DNA of 64,000 nucleotides from Oikopleura dioica (lineage: Eukaryota; Chordata; Appendicularia; Copelata; Oikopleuridae): positions 4,342,501-4,406,500 of the forward strand of contig OU015566.1 of NCBI GenBank assembly GCA_907165135.1. Direction: 5' to 3'. The notes under the pieces are model-generated. The model was given only the letters and a program-made list of their open reading frames with translations, did not search any database and was not told the DNA's origin. This document shows, piece by piece, positions 32,275 through 43,382 of the stretch. How positions within the stretch are numbered: position 1 is the stretch's first letter; each line of letters begins with the position of its first letter. The position numbers and the translations under genes are program-made.

Positions 32275-32480
32275 AGACGAGTCATTTTTAAAAGAGTCGT
32301 TTTAAAGAAGTCGTTTTCAAAAGAGTCGTTTTTTAAAAAGAGTCGTTTTCAAAAGAGTCGTTTTTAAAAGAGTCGTTTTCAAAAGAGTCGTTTTCAAAAG
32401 AGTCGTTTTAAAAAAAGTCGTTTTTAAAAGAGTCGTTAAAAAATCGTTCTTTTAAAGAGTCGTTTTGAAAAAGTCATTTT
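32275..32480. repeat. AAAAGAGTCGTTTTC tandem repeat
   Basis: About 13 copies of a 14-18 bp unit, AAAAGAGTCGTTTT with C/A variation, just downstream of the secreted precursor gene. Unit length drifts through the A and T runs. Confidence 0.85.
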
Positions 32481-33282
32481 AATTCTTGCTGAAAAATGAA
32501 GACTTCTTTCAGGGGTGATCGTAATTTCTCTTGTACACATAGTCTGGCTATGAAACTTATATTTTTGGAATTGTCAGATCCTCCCGAATTAGTTAAGCCT
32601 AAAAACATTTGATAAAAATGAGATTTAGGGGTGAAATTATGAAAAATGTAAAAAGAATGGCCATTTTTGGTGCATTTTCGCGAAAATGCCCCTACTTTGA
32701 GGGGATTTTTGACCAATTTTTCTGGCGAAAATTTTTCTAGTTTTCGCCGCCTGATTTTTTCAACCCTTTTCTATCCACCAGTATACTCAGATTTTCCCTA
32801 TCTTATCCGGTTTTCCCGCATTTTTGGTCACGGAAATCCCGATTCTCGTCGACCCCCTTAAAATCGACAGTAACCGGATTTAAAAAATTTTATCAAAAAA
32901 CGTGGTTTGTTTTCGTCTCGGATTTGCCAAGTGCTTTTTCTACTGATAACAAAAAGAGCGATAATGTGGATTTGGCAAGTTTCGGGCTTTAATTTAAAAT
33001 TCCTGTGTGAATTTTGCGTGAGCTGAATATTCTAGTCTATGCAAGAGGTTCCTAAGAGCGCCGGATTCTTGCTAAATTGCAAATTGAATTTTTCCGAATT
33101 CAAATTTGGCCCGTAATAAGGGCACTTCCTACTCATGGATCAGCCTAAAAATGTCGACAGGAATTTTTTGGTTCAAGATGGCCAGACTAAGATGCGCAAT
33201 AAAATCTCTCGGGTAATGTTTTTGACCAAAATCGTGACCCTCGCGCGAATAACTGTAAGTTACAGATCATAAGAGCATAAGG

Positions 33283-33530
33283 GGAGGTGTCTGGAACCAA
33301 CAAAAATTTTGACAAATTTTGCGTAGGCGGCTACTCAGCTGCTGATTGGCTGGTTAGCCGTATCCAGGCTTCTGATTGTTTGAAAATTTCCATCAATTTT
33401 TAGGAATTTTTTGTGCAAATTTCCAACCAATCAGAAGCCTTGATTCGGCTTTCCGGCCAATCAGCAGCCTAGAAGCCACCTAAACAAAATTTGTCGAAAT
33501 TTTTTCGTCAGTTCCAGACACCAACCCCGT
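33283..33530. mobile_element. Family 2 foldback MITE, full-length copy
   Basis: The only copy that keeps both arms: GGTGTCTGGAACCAACAAAA at the left and the matching TCAGTTCCAGACACC at the right. Arms of about 115 bp meet at a short ATCAATTTTTAGGAATT centre. The other copies are half-elements or deletions of this layout. Confidence 0.85.
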
Positions 33531-33801
33531 TACAGATCCAAAGATCACCCATTCAAAGATGTGACCTTCTTTTTTTGATTCGAATCCAGATTCAAGCTTT
33601 TTCATCAAAATATCGAATAAAAAATTTTTCTTCTACGAAAATCCTATCAAATTTATTTCAAAATATTCTCCCTGGGTTTCCCCGAAGCGTTCATCAAGAC
33701 AAATATTTTGCGGCATTTTAAGGATATAATTTGCGCCGCGGTTGTGTGTTGCATGTTGTCCGGCCTAACGTGGGAAATACGAAAAGGCACCACCCTTAGT
33801 C

Positions 33802-34874
33802 TCAATTTTGCGGGCTGGCTATTATCCTGACACTCTTCTCTCTTCTCTTATCAGTGGGAAAATTAGCGCTTGTCGCGGTCGAGAATCTCGCGAAGGATTT
33901 TGAGCAAAGAACTTTGCCGGACTTATTAAACATAAAAGATAAAATTTTGACTGTTTCTAAAGAAGTTTTCTTTTCAATTTTTAATGAGAGGAGAGTGATG
34001 TTGAGTCGGATAAAACAGGAAATTTGCTTGCCAAGCTCGAATTTGATGAAATCAGAATCAGGAGAACTTCGAATTTCTTTTGTTGAAAATATTTCTCCAG
34101 AAAACGGATCAATTTCTTCGACGATCCCCTGAAATCGTCGGGTACGACCTTAGTTTATGCCTGTTGGTAGTCTTGACTTTTGTTTTACCTATGACATTGT
34201 TCTTATTTGTCAGCTTAAGTATGAAGCTCTCGTCGCTTTTATCTTCAAGAGCAGATTGAAATTGCATCGTCCATTTTTCGCCAATGACGTTCCAGCAATC
34301 AGAGGAGAAAAACATAAGAAAAGGCTTTGAAAAGTTTTTTCTTTCAAACAAGTCATTCAAAAGCCTTTCTTGAAGTTTATACTCTGTCCACCAAGGCCAA
34401 GAAAGCGCAGAATATCATTGATATCATTCTCTTTCATTCGATCTCTTGGGCCTCCATTTCCAACTCGCCGATCATTCTCAAAATAGTGGCCTGCTCCGCC
34501 GACTGGGCCAAGTTTTTCTCCAAATTTTTAAGCTCTTTGTTTTTATTTTGTCTTGCCTTCATAAAGGCAGAAATAGGGATAATACTATAAATTACAATTT
34601 TTAATTTTCTGTATTTATTTAATAGTAAGCTGGTCATCCCTTTCCTGGTTTAGTAGATGGCCATTTATTTTCCAAATAAGTTGCTTTCTTTTTATAATTA
34701 TCCCTTTCTAGTTTGAGCAAGGAAAGTTCTTTTCTCAGCTTTTTGACCTCATTTCTCTGTTCTTCGTATTTCTTTGAAAGAAAATATAGATTTGATAAAA
34801 TGATAGTCTTACTTTTTGAAATCATCAAGTTCTACTTGTATATTTTTGTCTTCTGTTTCTCTGTTTTCATCCAT
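33802..34874 (-). CDS. Uncertain coiled-coil coding region, one gene or several
   Basis: Coding-like frames follow each other on the minus strand. 34874-34634 starts MDENRETEDKNIQVELDDF and has a coiled coil (EEQRNEVKKLRKELSLLKLE); its internal splice is not GT-AG in any reading that keeps the frame. 34637-34434 is a second helical frame (KELKNLEKNLAQSAEQATI), overlapping the first stop as ATGA. Then comes a frame with WPWWTEYKLQERLLNDLFER and SSDCWNVIGEKWTMQF, and last a frame with DPFSGEIFSTKEIRSSPDS ending at TGA 33802. They may be exons of one gene with non-canonical introns. I could not join them consistently. Confidence 0.35.
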
Positions 34875-36010
34875 CTTTAAAAATGAAGGAAAAAGAGCGG
34901 CTTAGATTCTCATTCAGCCCATTAATACCTGGCTAAAAGAAAACAATACGCTCGTAAATATTTTCATCTCAGATTCTCCTTCAATCATTGCTTTAGAGAT
35001 ACAAGTCCAAAGTGCTGTGAACTCAACCGCAAGATGAACATTTCATCATCAGAAAAAAGTATCGCGTGACATAATTTCCCATGTTCTTTCCCGTCTTTCC
35101 CATGCTCATGCTTCATCTTTTTTCTCTTGGTGAAATATGTGCTCTGGAATTTTATTAAATTCTGACTAGAAAGTTATAATTTGTCATTTTTACGTTTGGA
35201 ATTTCAGAATTCTCATATCGACTGAAGGGAAGTTTAAAATTAAAATTTTTGTTTAAAAATTTAAATATTTAATGATCGTACAATTTCAATTCGCCAATTT
35301 CGGGGAAAAAGATGTATTTGGAAGAAGAGGGATAAAAATTGTATTCTGCGCCTTTTTCTCGCGAAAAAGTGATAAGTATTCATTTTTCGTCGTTTTCTTC
35401 CCCGGAAAAGTGACGCTCCACCGGGTGCCCTAACGAATATCACCTTAAATCTACGACATCATAGCTTGAAAAAGAAAAAATCAGCAAAACTTCGCCTTTT
35501 CATTAATTTTGAACAGGTTAATGAATTAGCAATAAGTCGAATGACGTGTGAAAGTTTCATCAACAAAACGAATAATTCAATCAAAACTTCATGTACCGTT
35601 TTTTTCTAGAGCCCTTCCTGTTTGAATCCTCAACACGAAGAACACGATTTGAGACTCATCCAAGTTCCTGTTTGTTCTCGTCATTTTTCTTCTTCCGAGA
35701 AAAACCAAAGCAAGAGGCTTTTTAACCCCTCACCGCTAGGATAGTATTTGTTGTGTCAAGGAAAAAATTGAGCTGTGAAAGGTGTCGCCCATTAAATGGA
35801 GTAAAGAGGTGTTTTGTAAACTGGCACTTTCGTTTGCCATTACGGGGAATCTGGTTCGATGAAGAGGGAAAAATCCGGTTCAGGATGGCGCTGAAGTTGA
35901 TGCAGGTTGTTTTGCTGAGATAGCGGCTCTGCAAGGGTTCATGCAATTGACAGCTTTTTTGTGGAGCCGAGAATTTCACCAACAAATTTTGCTCAAAAAA
36001 GAATGCTAAA

Positions 36011-36208
36011 AACCTGAGTCAAGGTCTGAAAGATGATACCGACAAAAATATTGACAATTTTCGCGTGGAAATTTTCTACCAATCAGAAGCCTGGATTTGG
36101 CTTACCGGCCAATCAGCAGCAGGATAGCCGCCCACGCAAAATTTATCGATTTTTTGTCGATTTCTCAATCTTTAGACCCTGACTCAGGTTTTAAAAACAG
36201 GTTTTTGA
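36011..36208. mobile_element. Family 2 MITE nested in a family 1 MITE
   Basis: Outer ends AACCTGAGTCAAGGTCTGAA and CCTGACTCAGGTTTT are family 1 termini. Between them sits a family 2 copy (CCGACAAAAATATTGACAA to TTTATCGATTTTTTGTCG) with CCAATCAG boxes where the hairpin core of family 1 should be. Confidence 0.75.
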
Positions 36209-36970
36209 GCCAAGAAAAAATCTTTTGTCTCAAAAGTTTATTTAAAAGAACTCTTATTTGAGCCGAATAATAAGTCGCAATACGCGTGGCCATGTAAAAT
36301 GACGCCAAAAGAACAAGCAAATTGGGTGGATAATTTTCCGCAGACTCAGAATTGAGAATGGCGATTGTTGTTTTGGGCACTTGAGCATGTGGAAATTCGA
36401 TGCGCTCCGGGTTTATGCGGATGCGTTTTCTTGCGACTCTTTCAGAATGTTTCCTAGGCAGAGAGATAACAAACGGATCAGGATACTGATGGCCACTCGG
36501 AAATCAGACTCTTCACGTTGCCATAACCCCTTTCTTACGAGGAAAGATTTCGGGGGTCCTTATGAAATCCGAGGAATAAAGAAAAGACCGAAAAATACTT
36601 TTGACAGTTGAAAAATAAAATCAATATCCATATTATAATATATAATTATAATTAATAAAATAATAAATTTATAAAATAATAATTAATAAAAAATAATTCC
36701 ATATTAATCAAAAATAATATGGATTTCGAGCCAAAAATCATCGGAAAAACTTTCTTGTTCTTTGAAAATGGAAAAATAATTCGATGTAATTTTGAGTCGA
36801 TTACGGGCAAATTGTCATTTCCTGTTATGAAATAATAATCTCCGGAAAAAATGGCAACAGGAAATCGTTTGTCATGTTGCAACTAGCAAGATGAAGGATT
36901 CATGACGTACTTGTACGCTGCCCAATCAACGAAGATGCATATAACGAGGAAACCAAAAGAACACCAAAAG

Positions 36971-37407
36971 AAGTGATATTTTTCGGAGCCAATAAAATTG
37001 CTGCATTTGGCCTACCGGCCAATCAAAACCCATTCCATCAAAGCCGTTCCTTTGGTGTTTGATACTTTTTTGCTTGCTCGTTTGGGGTCTCGTCCTATCT
37101 GAATTGTTCTTTATCTTTGTTAAGGGTGTCAACATCGATTGAGTGAGGGTATCTCTCGTGAGTCGAACAATTAAAATCTCGTTTTACAGTTAACGCAGGT
37201 TCCAAAAACAAAAAAGAAGACACAAAAACGTGCCACAATCGATGTTGACACCCTTAACAAAGATAAACAACAATTCAGATAGGACGAGACACCAAACGAG
37301 CAAGCAAAAAAGTATCAAACACCAAAGGAACTGATTTGATGGAATGGGTTTTGATTGGCCGGTAGGCCAAATGCAGCAATTTTATTGGCTCCGAAAAATA
37401 TCACTTC
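36971..37407. repeat. Long inverted repeat, arms about 170 bp
   Basis: Left arm 36971-37140 and right arm 37237-37407 are near-identical complements, with a 96-bp loop. The inner ends carry TAAGGGTGTCAACATCGATT and its complement. The arms include GCCTACCGGCCAATCAAAAC. Confidence 0.88.
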
Positions 37408-37507
37408 CTTATGTGTATGATACTTTCTTACTTCCTCCTTTGGTGTCTCGTTCTTTCTTAATTATTTTTTATCTTGGTTAGATTGGAAAAAAAACTTCCT
37501 GTTTCTT

Positions 37508-37591
37508 GGCTCGGCAACCTGTGAAAAAAACCTGAGTCAGGTCTTTTGCTCAGGTTGACTGACTCAGGTTTTCTACACAGGTTGCCGAGCC
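37508..37591. mobile_element. Minimal family 1 element (ends only)
   Basis: 84 bp: GGCTCGGCAACCTGTG and CACAGGTTGCCGAGCC with the CCTGAGTCAGG boxes, but no internal GCCGC hairpins. It shows that the termini alone were mobile or survive deletion. Confidence 0.8.
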
Positions 37592-37829
37592 GAAGCCTTA
37601 TCCTTTATTTCGGGGATATTTGAAAAAGCAGAAATAGTGTCAGAAATGGAAGAATTTCCGCCTTCCAAATAACAATTCCTCCATCTTTTTTTCTAGTATT
37701 ATTCGAAAAAGACTTGCATCTACGCGTGCTGATCGAATTATCCTCTCCCGAATACCAAAAATATACAACACTACGAAATCGTCTTCTGGTGCTAATAACA
37801 AATAAACCCGTCCCAAGTCAAAATAATCT

Positions 37830-38180
37830 TTATTTATTATTGTCAGCATTCCAGTTTTTTTTCATCAATTCTGTCGTAAGAGATTTGGCGCAAGAATTGA
37901 TCCCGTGACCTTTTTGGCCAGTTTTTCTGAGAGAGCAAAGAATGGACGATTTGATTTGTTTTCGTTGTTTTTTGGTAAACAAGTGGCCATTTCGGGGAAT
38001 AAAAATGGGTGGAACAGGACCTTCGCGGCAGGTCCGCTGTTTTTGACCAGTTTTAACGAGCGCGTGAGTGAAGCGAACTCCAACCACCTGATTGCCATAA
38101 AGACTTATATAAGAAAAGCGACGGTCCCAATTTGATTTCTGAAGAAAACTAAAGAAAGAGAGCGAAAAAAAGATGACCAT
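37830..38180 (-). CDS. Doubtful 116-codon ORF
   Basis: ATG at 38180, no splice sites needed. The product is basic, with REGPVPPIFIPRNGHLF in the middle. The opposite strand is also open over much of the same stretch, and no relationship to other genes is seen. It may be chance. Confidence 0.2.
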   Translation of the reverse strand: MVIFFSLSFFSFLQKSNWDRRFSYISLYGNQVVGVRFTHALVKTGQKQRTCREGPVPPIFIPRNGHLFTKKQRKQIKSSILCSLRKTGQKGHGINSCAKSLTTELMKKNWNADNNK

Positions 38181-38207
38181 TGGTAAGAAAATGATGATTT
38201 TTTGGTA

Positions 38208-38697
38208 ACCGGTGCAAATAATTCGTTAGAACGAATAATTCGTTTTCCTTACGAATAATTCGTTACATACCGAATAATTCGTTGTTTCCAACGAATAATT
38301 CGTTTTTTTAAAACGAATAATTCGTTTGTTTTTGTTTTCAAGCCTAACCCTCACCCTAACCCATAAACCTAACCCTAACCCTAACCTAGCATAACTACTA
38401 CCCAACTACATAAATCAGGGTATATATGCGCTCCGCGCCTGATTACAGAGATAAATAAAGAGCTGTCTTTCTTTCAGCCGCACCTTTAGTCAGTTCTTTA
38501 TGAAAAATTGAGTTGTGAACCAAGCGGGAGAACCGCCTTTCAAAACGAATAATTCTGTAACCCTAACGAATTATTCGGTAACCCTAACGAATTATTCGTT
38601 TTAAACGAATTATTTTTACGAAAAATAGCTGTTTTCCCTTGAAAATAATTCGTTAGGGCAACGAATAATTCGTTGCAACGAATTATTTTCACCGGCG
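38208..38697. mobile_element. Element with repeated ACGAATAATTCGTT palindromes and a telomere-like block
   Basis: Inverted ends: ACCGGTGCAAATAATTCGTT at the left and AACGAATTATTTTCACCGG at the right. The 14-bp palindrome AACGAATAATTCGTT recurs about ten times near both ends. 38343-38388 carries CCTAACCC repeats. No ORF is present, so the element is non-autonomous. Confidence 0.75.
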
Positions 38698-38761
38698 ACG
38701 GATTTTTTCAGCGAAAGGTGGAATTTCAAGGGGTTTTTTTTTCAAAATGACATTATGTACA

Positions 38762-38910
38762 GATACCCTTAAGGTTTTGACTTAGATTTTAGTTTTAATA
38801 ATTAAAGATAAATAATAATAATAAAATTTAAAATAGTTTTTGATGAACTTTTTTTTGAAATTTATATATTTCAAAACGGGCTTAAAAATGAACTAAAACT
38901 TAAGGGTATC
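38762..38910. mobile_element. Family 3 MITE, long copy
   Basis: Inverted ends AGATACCCTTAAGGTTTT and AAAACTTAAGGGTATC, AT-rich interior. Confidence 0.65.
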
Positions 38911-40835
38911 ACTGTAATTAATCAATGTTACTCAATTTTTTGCAAATAACTTGAAAATAATTTTTATTTTATTGCAGATTTTAGCATCATTTTCGAGAAG
39001 AGAAAGCTTATGTGAACTAGCGCGCTAGAAAATAGCAATGATTAGTTTTGTTTGACCCTTATCTTTTAGAATTCTTGTCGGCGACGAGACGCACTTGCGA
39101 CGCGCTGCAAATTACACAAAAGGGTTCTTCCGGCGCCGCAGCTAAAGAAAGAGAAGAAGCATTCATGACGACGAGTTTTGAGAAGATCGAATATCTTCGG
39201 AATATTCATCCGACTCTTGGCTGCTCGATTTAAAAACTGCAGAAAAAAATTCCTGCTTTTTTGATAAGCAATAAATTCGAATAATTTCAAAATTGACACC
39301 CTTTACTTCGGTCTGATAAAATAATTGTTATTTTATAAGGTTTAAATTATATAAATTTTAATTCATTGATAATTCTCCGACCCCAAATTAAAAACGAAAA
39401 ACCATCACTCCCTCCTCTCATCCTGCAAAAACCAAGCTCAGTAGCGCGATCCAGATCTGAGCGCAAAGGAGTGCGAGCGCCCTCTGAGCGACGCGCGATA
39501 ATGCGCAAAACGCAAAATGAGAGGAAAAAACTTTGCATGATTTTTTCTACGCCTTGTTTTAAATATATTTCTTTGAGAGAGATTTTCACACAAGAGATTA
39601 CCGAAAAATAAGAAAATTTGATTATCTGTAAGTTATCAATAAAAAAAATATTTATCCTAAAATTTTTAAAAAATATTTTTTTTTTCAATTTTATGATTTT
39701 TTATCATACAAAATATTAAATTTTTATTTTAAAAGAATTGAAAATAATTTGTTCGCAAAATAAATTCGAGCATGAATAGTCATTTCGGTATTTTAGAAAT
39801 AAGAAAGGTCAAATTTGTTCATTAAAAAATTTCTAAAAATTGCCCTCTCGTCAATTTTCGTGAGGCGCTCGTTCCGAAAATTTTAGAAACGCCGATTCTT
39901 GTCGAGCATTGAGCGAGTGCGTTTTCGCTAAAATAATTCTAGAGAGAGAGAGAGAGAGAGAATTTTGCGTTTGTCCAACTTGGCAAAACATGGAACTGTC
40001 TAACACGGAATAATCTCGCTAAATATTTGGATCAAGAAGGCGCAACAGGCTGAGATTACGTCAATTATCGGCTTTAATTTTTCGACTTCACGGATTTTTT
40101 TCTTAATAGGGACTTTTATCGATAAAAGGAAATAATGGCAGTTTTTAGCAAGAAGATGTCGTAGATTAAAGATGCTTTATTTATCTAAAAAATAGCTTCA
40201 AAAGGTCGAGTTATGTAAGCTTGGTATGTAAACGGGTTTAATGAACGGCTTCAAAAATATTCGAGCATAACTCAGGGCAGCTTTTAGTCGTTCCTCGTAG
40301 GATTTTTTTGGTTTTTTTTTCATTTTTATTATTTTAATTTGAATGGACGCTAGGGTTATTCTTGGTGGGTATTATTATTGTATTATTTACAGTCTGCCAT
40401 TAGATTCACAGTTCCCATAACAATGTTTATCAAACTAAAAACACTAAGAAAGTATTCGATAATTAAGGCTTTCAAAACACATTATTTCGGATAAATTAAT
40501 TGTTATTTAATTCTGTTGGATGCAAATATTCTCCAAAAGATAGTGTTTTTTGATAATAGAGGTCCTTTATATGATGATGGTACTTTGAATGAGGTAATCA
40601 TTTGAATCAATGTCACTCCTTATTTGTCAACCAAATCCTTAGTCTTCCCCTCTTCCATACCGTTTTTCGGGTAATATGATCAAGCCACATTTCGCCCTTT
40701 TTTATTTCAAAATTTTATAGATATCAAATTATTTTAAGTAAAAATTGTCAAATTTTGTGAAAAAGGACCATTTTAAGGACAACCCCCACCTCCGTCTTTT
40801 TTCAAAAATTAATTTTCGGATTCTAAAAATTTTCA

Positions 40836-41050
40836 ATCCGGAAATCGTTCTACAGGTCAAGAAACGATTTTGAGGCTCGGTTTTTGGGCGTTTATCTCGA
40901 CCCTTTTACCCTTAAAATTGACTTTGAAAATTGGACTTTTCGCCGAGTTAATGAAGCAAGTTTAACCTGAGGACGCATTATCAACCAAAAATATGGTGTT
41001 TTAAAAATTCCCATTTTTCGAAGGAAAAAGCTGACGGTGGGGGGTCCTTA
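40836..41050. repeat. Dispersed repeat, second copy of the 6.7-kb repeat
   Basis: Same orientation and order of blocks as 6690-6990, with a deletion of about 60 bp in the middle; it ends in GGGGGGTCCTTAA. Confidence 0.65.
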
Positions 41051-43382
41051 AGCGTCAAATATTCGAAATTGAGTTCAATTGAATTAACCCGCTACTTAGC
41101 CCAAATAAGCCACGGAAATTAATACTTTATTTAACACTCTAAAAATCCTAACTGTTTTATATTCAGCTCTCCACCTGTTCTCTGCAAAAAATGAATCTGT
41201 GCTCAATTCTTCGGCAGCTGCATCGGCTCGTCTTAAATGATTGAATTTAACCGTCCTTTTTGTTTAGAAGCTGATAACGCGCGCTGTTATTATCGATTAA
41301 ACTCGGCGGGAGACCAAAATTTTCGCCGACTATTTTGAAGATCTAAAATTTTTGAAACGAATTCGAGTGACTCTCGAATCGGACTTGAATTTTGTTTTTG
41401 TAAGAATTTCTTTTCTAAAAAATGATTAAATAATTTGAACAATTTTATTGAAAATGATGATTTCGAAAAACTGCTGATTTTGCTTCTTCGTGGATTTTTT
41501 CGACACAAAAGAGTAGGCCCTTATTTTTTGAGAAATAATTTTTAAGATAAAAAGGGCGAGTTTTGAGCTAAAAAATAGGAACGGTAAAAATTTTCCTCTT
41601 TTTGATTTTTATTTTGACAATGATTTTTGAGACGAAAATGCATTGGGATGAGTCATTTTTAAAATTGTCAAAAATAAAAATGATTTTTTTACCCACAAAG
41701 AAGGGTGTTGAAATTGACTTTGAATTAATTTTTTATTGATTTTTTTATATTTTTTTTTATGAAAATTAAATATATAAATTTCATTTTTGCATCCGTCAAA
41801 GGACTGGATCATCAATTATTTCTAAATAATTTTAATTATAAATAATAATTATATTTTAAATAATTTATTTTTAAATAATTTTTAAATTTTTAATTTTTAA
41901 TTTATTAAAAAAAAATTTGGAATTTTTTTGATGAAACCATAAAGGAAACGTGATTAAATTTTCTATTTCTAAAATTGCAAAATATGCATTTCGCGAAACT
42001 CTGCATTTTGCAATGTCTAAATAACAAATTCTGTTTTCGGATTTTGAGTTATTTTTCTTCAAATCCGGAATGTAGAATTTTTTACGTCAGACGTTCTCCG
42101 GCGGACGCATAATCCAGATTTGGTTTCAACTAATCACCTCCTGTCTAAATATATCATTTTTTTGCTTTTAAAATTTTTTTGATGATAAAAAAGAGAAAGA
42201 GGAAAATTTGTATTGAAACCATTGTGGCCTAAGTCATGGATTTAAAAATTAATTTTTATAATAAAATATCATTTTTATAAAATTAAAATGAATAATTCTT
42301 AAATAATTTATAAAATAATTAATTCTACGAAAAATATAAAAATCGATTTTTTATATTTAAATTATCAAATATTTAATTGTTTCTTTTTATAATTATCTAT
42401 TTAATTTTTTGATAGAAAATTATTGTTTTTGATGAAAAAGCAGATTTTTGAATCCTTCCATTCTGAGTATGTATCGGTTGAGTAATATTTCATTATATAA
42501 AAACGATCAAGCTAGCCAGAACCCCTTATTTCGAATCCGTCCGTTTTCTACTTATTGCATTTAAATTGCCAGATTTCGCAAATTTCAAAATTTTGGACAT
42601 CAGAAAAAATGACTTTCAATTTTCGACTTTTTAGAAAATCAACCTTTTTTCTTGAAATTTATTGATAAATAATTCGGACGAAAAGGGCCTTATAATAAGC
42701 CTTAATTATTGAAAATCGCGACTTCGAAAAGTTAAGACTTTGAAATCAGGGGTTCTTAGCTGCTGATCTTTGATGATATAAGTTTATATGAAAAACGATC
42801 GGGCACAACCTGATCCGCGATCTGATGAGAATCAAGTCTAATTGAAATCTTTTGAAGGATAATCGGCGCGGTTCTAAAAGATAAATAGTAATTTGATTTT
42901 TCCATTGCCGTTTTTTGCAATGTGAGTTTCAAAATTATTGAAGAAAAAATTCCCTTTTGAACCGTTTTGAAAGACATTTAATCATCACAACCAGGCTGGT
43001 GTACACACACGTTGGAAACTTAACCCGCTGACAGGTTTGGGCCGAACAGGGCCACGTGACTCCATCTGGACTCTTCGCGCAAAAAAGCACTTCGCCACTA
43101 ACGCCCTTAATCTTTTCTTCTCACTAACTCTCTTTTAAGCCCTCTTTCGCTTTCTTTCGAAACAGCAGGAACGATGTGTATACCCTTAATGCATCCCTCT
43201 ATCCATCTCCATCGCGACCGCCCAATCAAAACGCGCCCCTCCCTCGTTCAACCAATCAGAAGCCCGAAAATCGACAAGAATGAAGGACATAGAACAGGAA
43301 CCCCTCCAGGCCCAAAACAAAATTTTGAAATCGAAAATTCCAAATTATTAGAAAAGGGGAAACGAAGAGCGTTTTGAAAGAT

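Larger units (their letters stand above)
34875..43382. other. Large gene-poor region rich in foldback elements
   Basis: No convincing gene in 8.5 kb. It holds a nested MITE pair (36011-36208), a long inverted repeat (36971-37407), a minimal family 1 element (37508-37591), the ACGAATAATTCGTT element (38208-38697), a family 3 copy (38762-38910), a (GA)n run near 39941-39960 and a dispersed repeat (40836-41050). Minus-strand open frames at 36165-36503 (basic; contains PRKHSERVARKRIRINP) and 37830-38180 are the least unlikely coding pieces. 41.5-42.8 kb is very AT-rich. Confidence 0.5.

Noticed and set aside
39363-39611. Basic ORF SRSERKGVRAPSERRAI as an RNA-binding exon
   Set aside because: Short, in a very AT-rich setting on both sides, with no start, partner exon or repeat relation.
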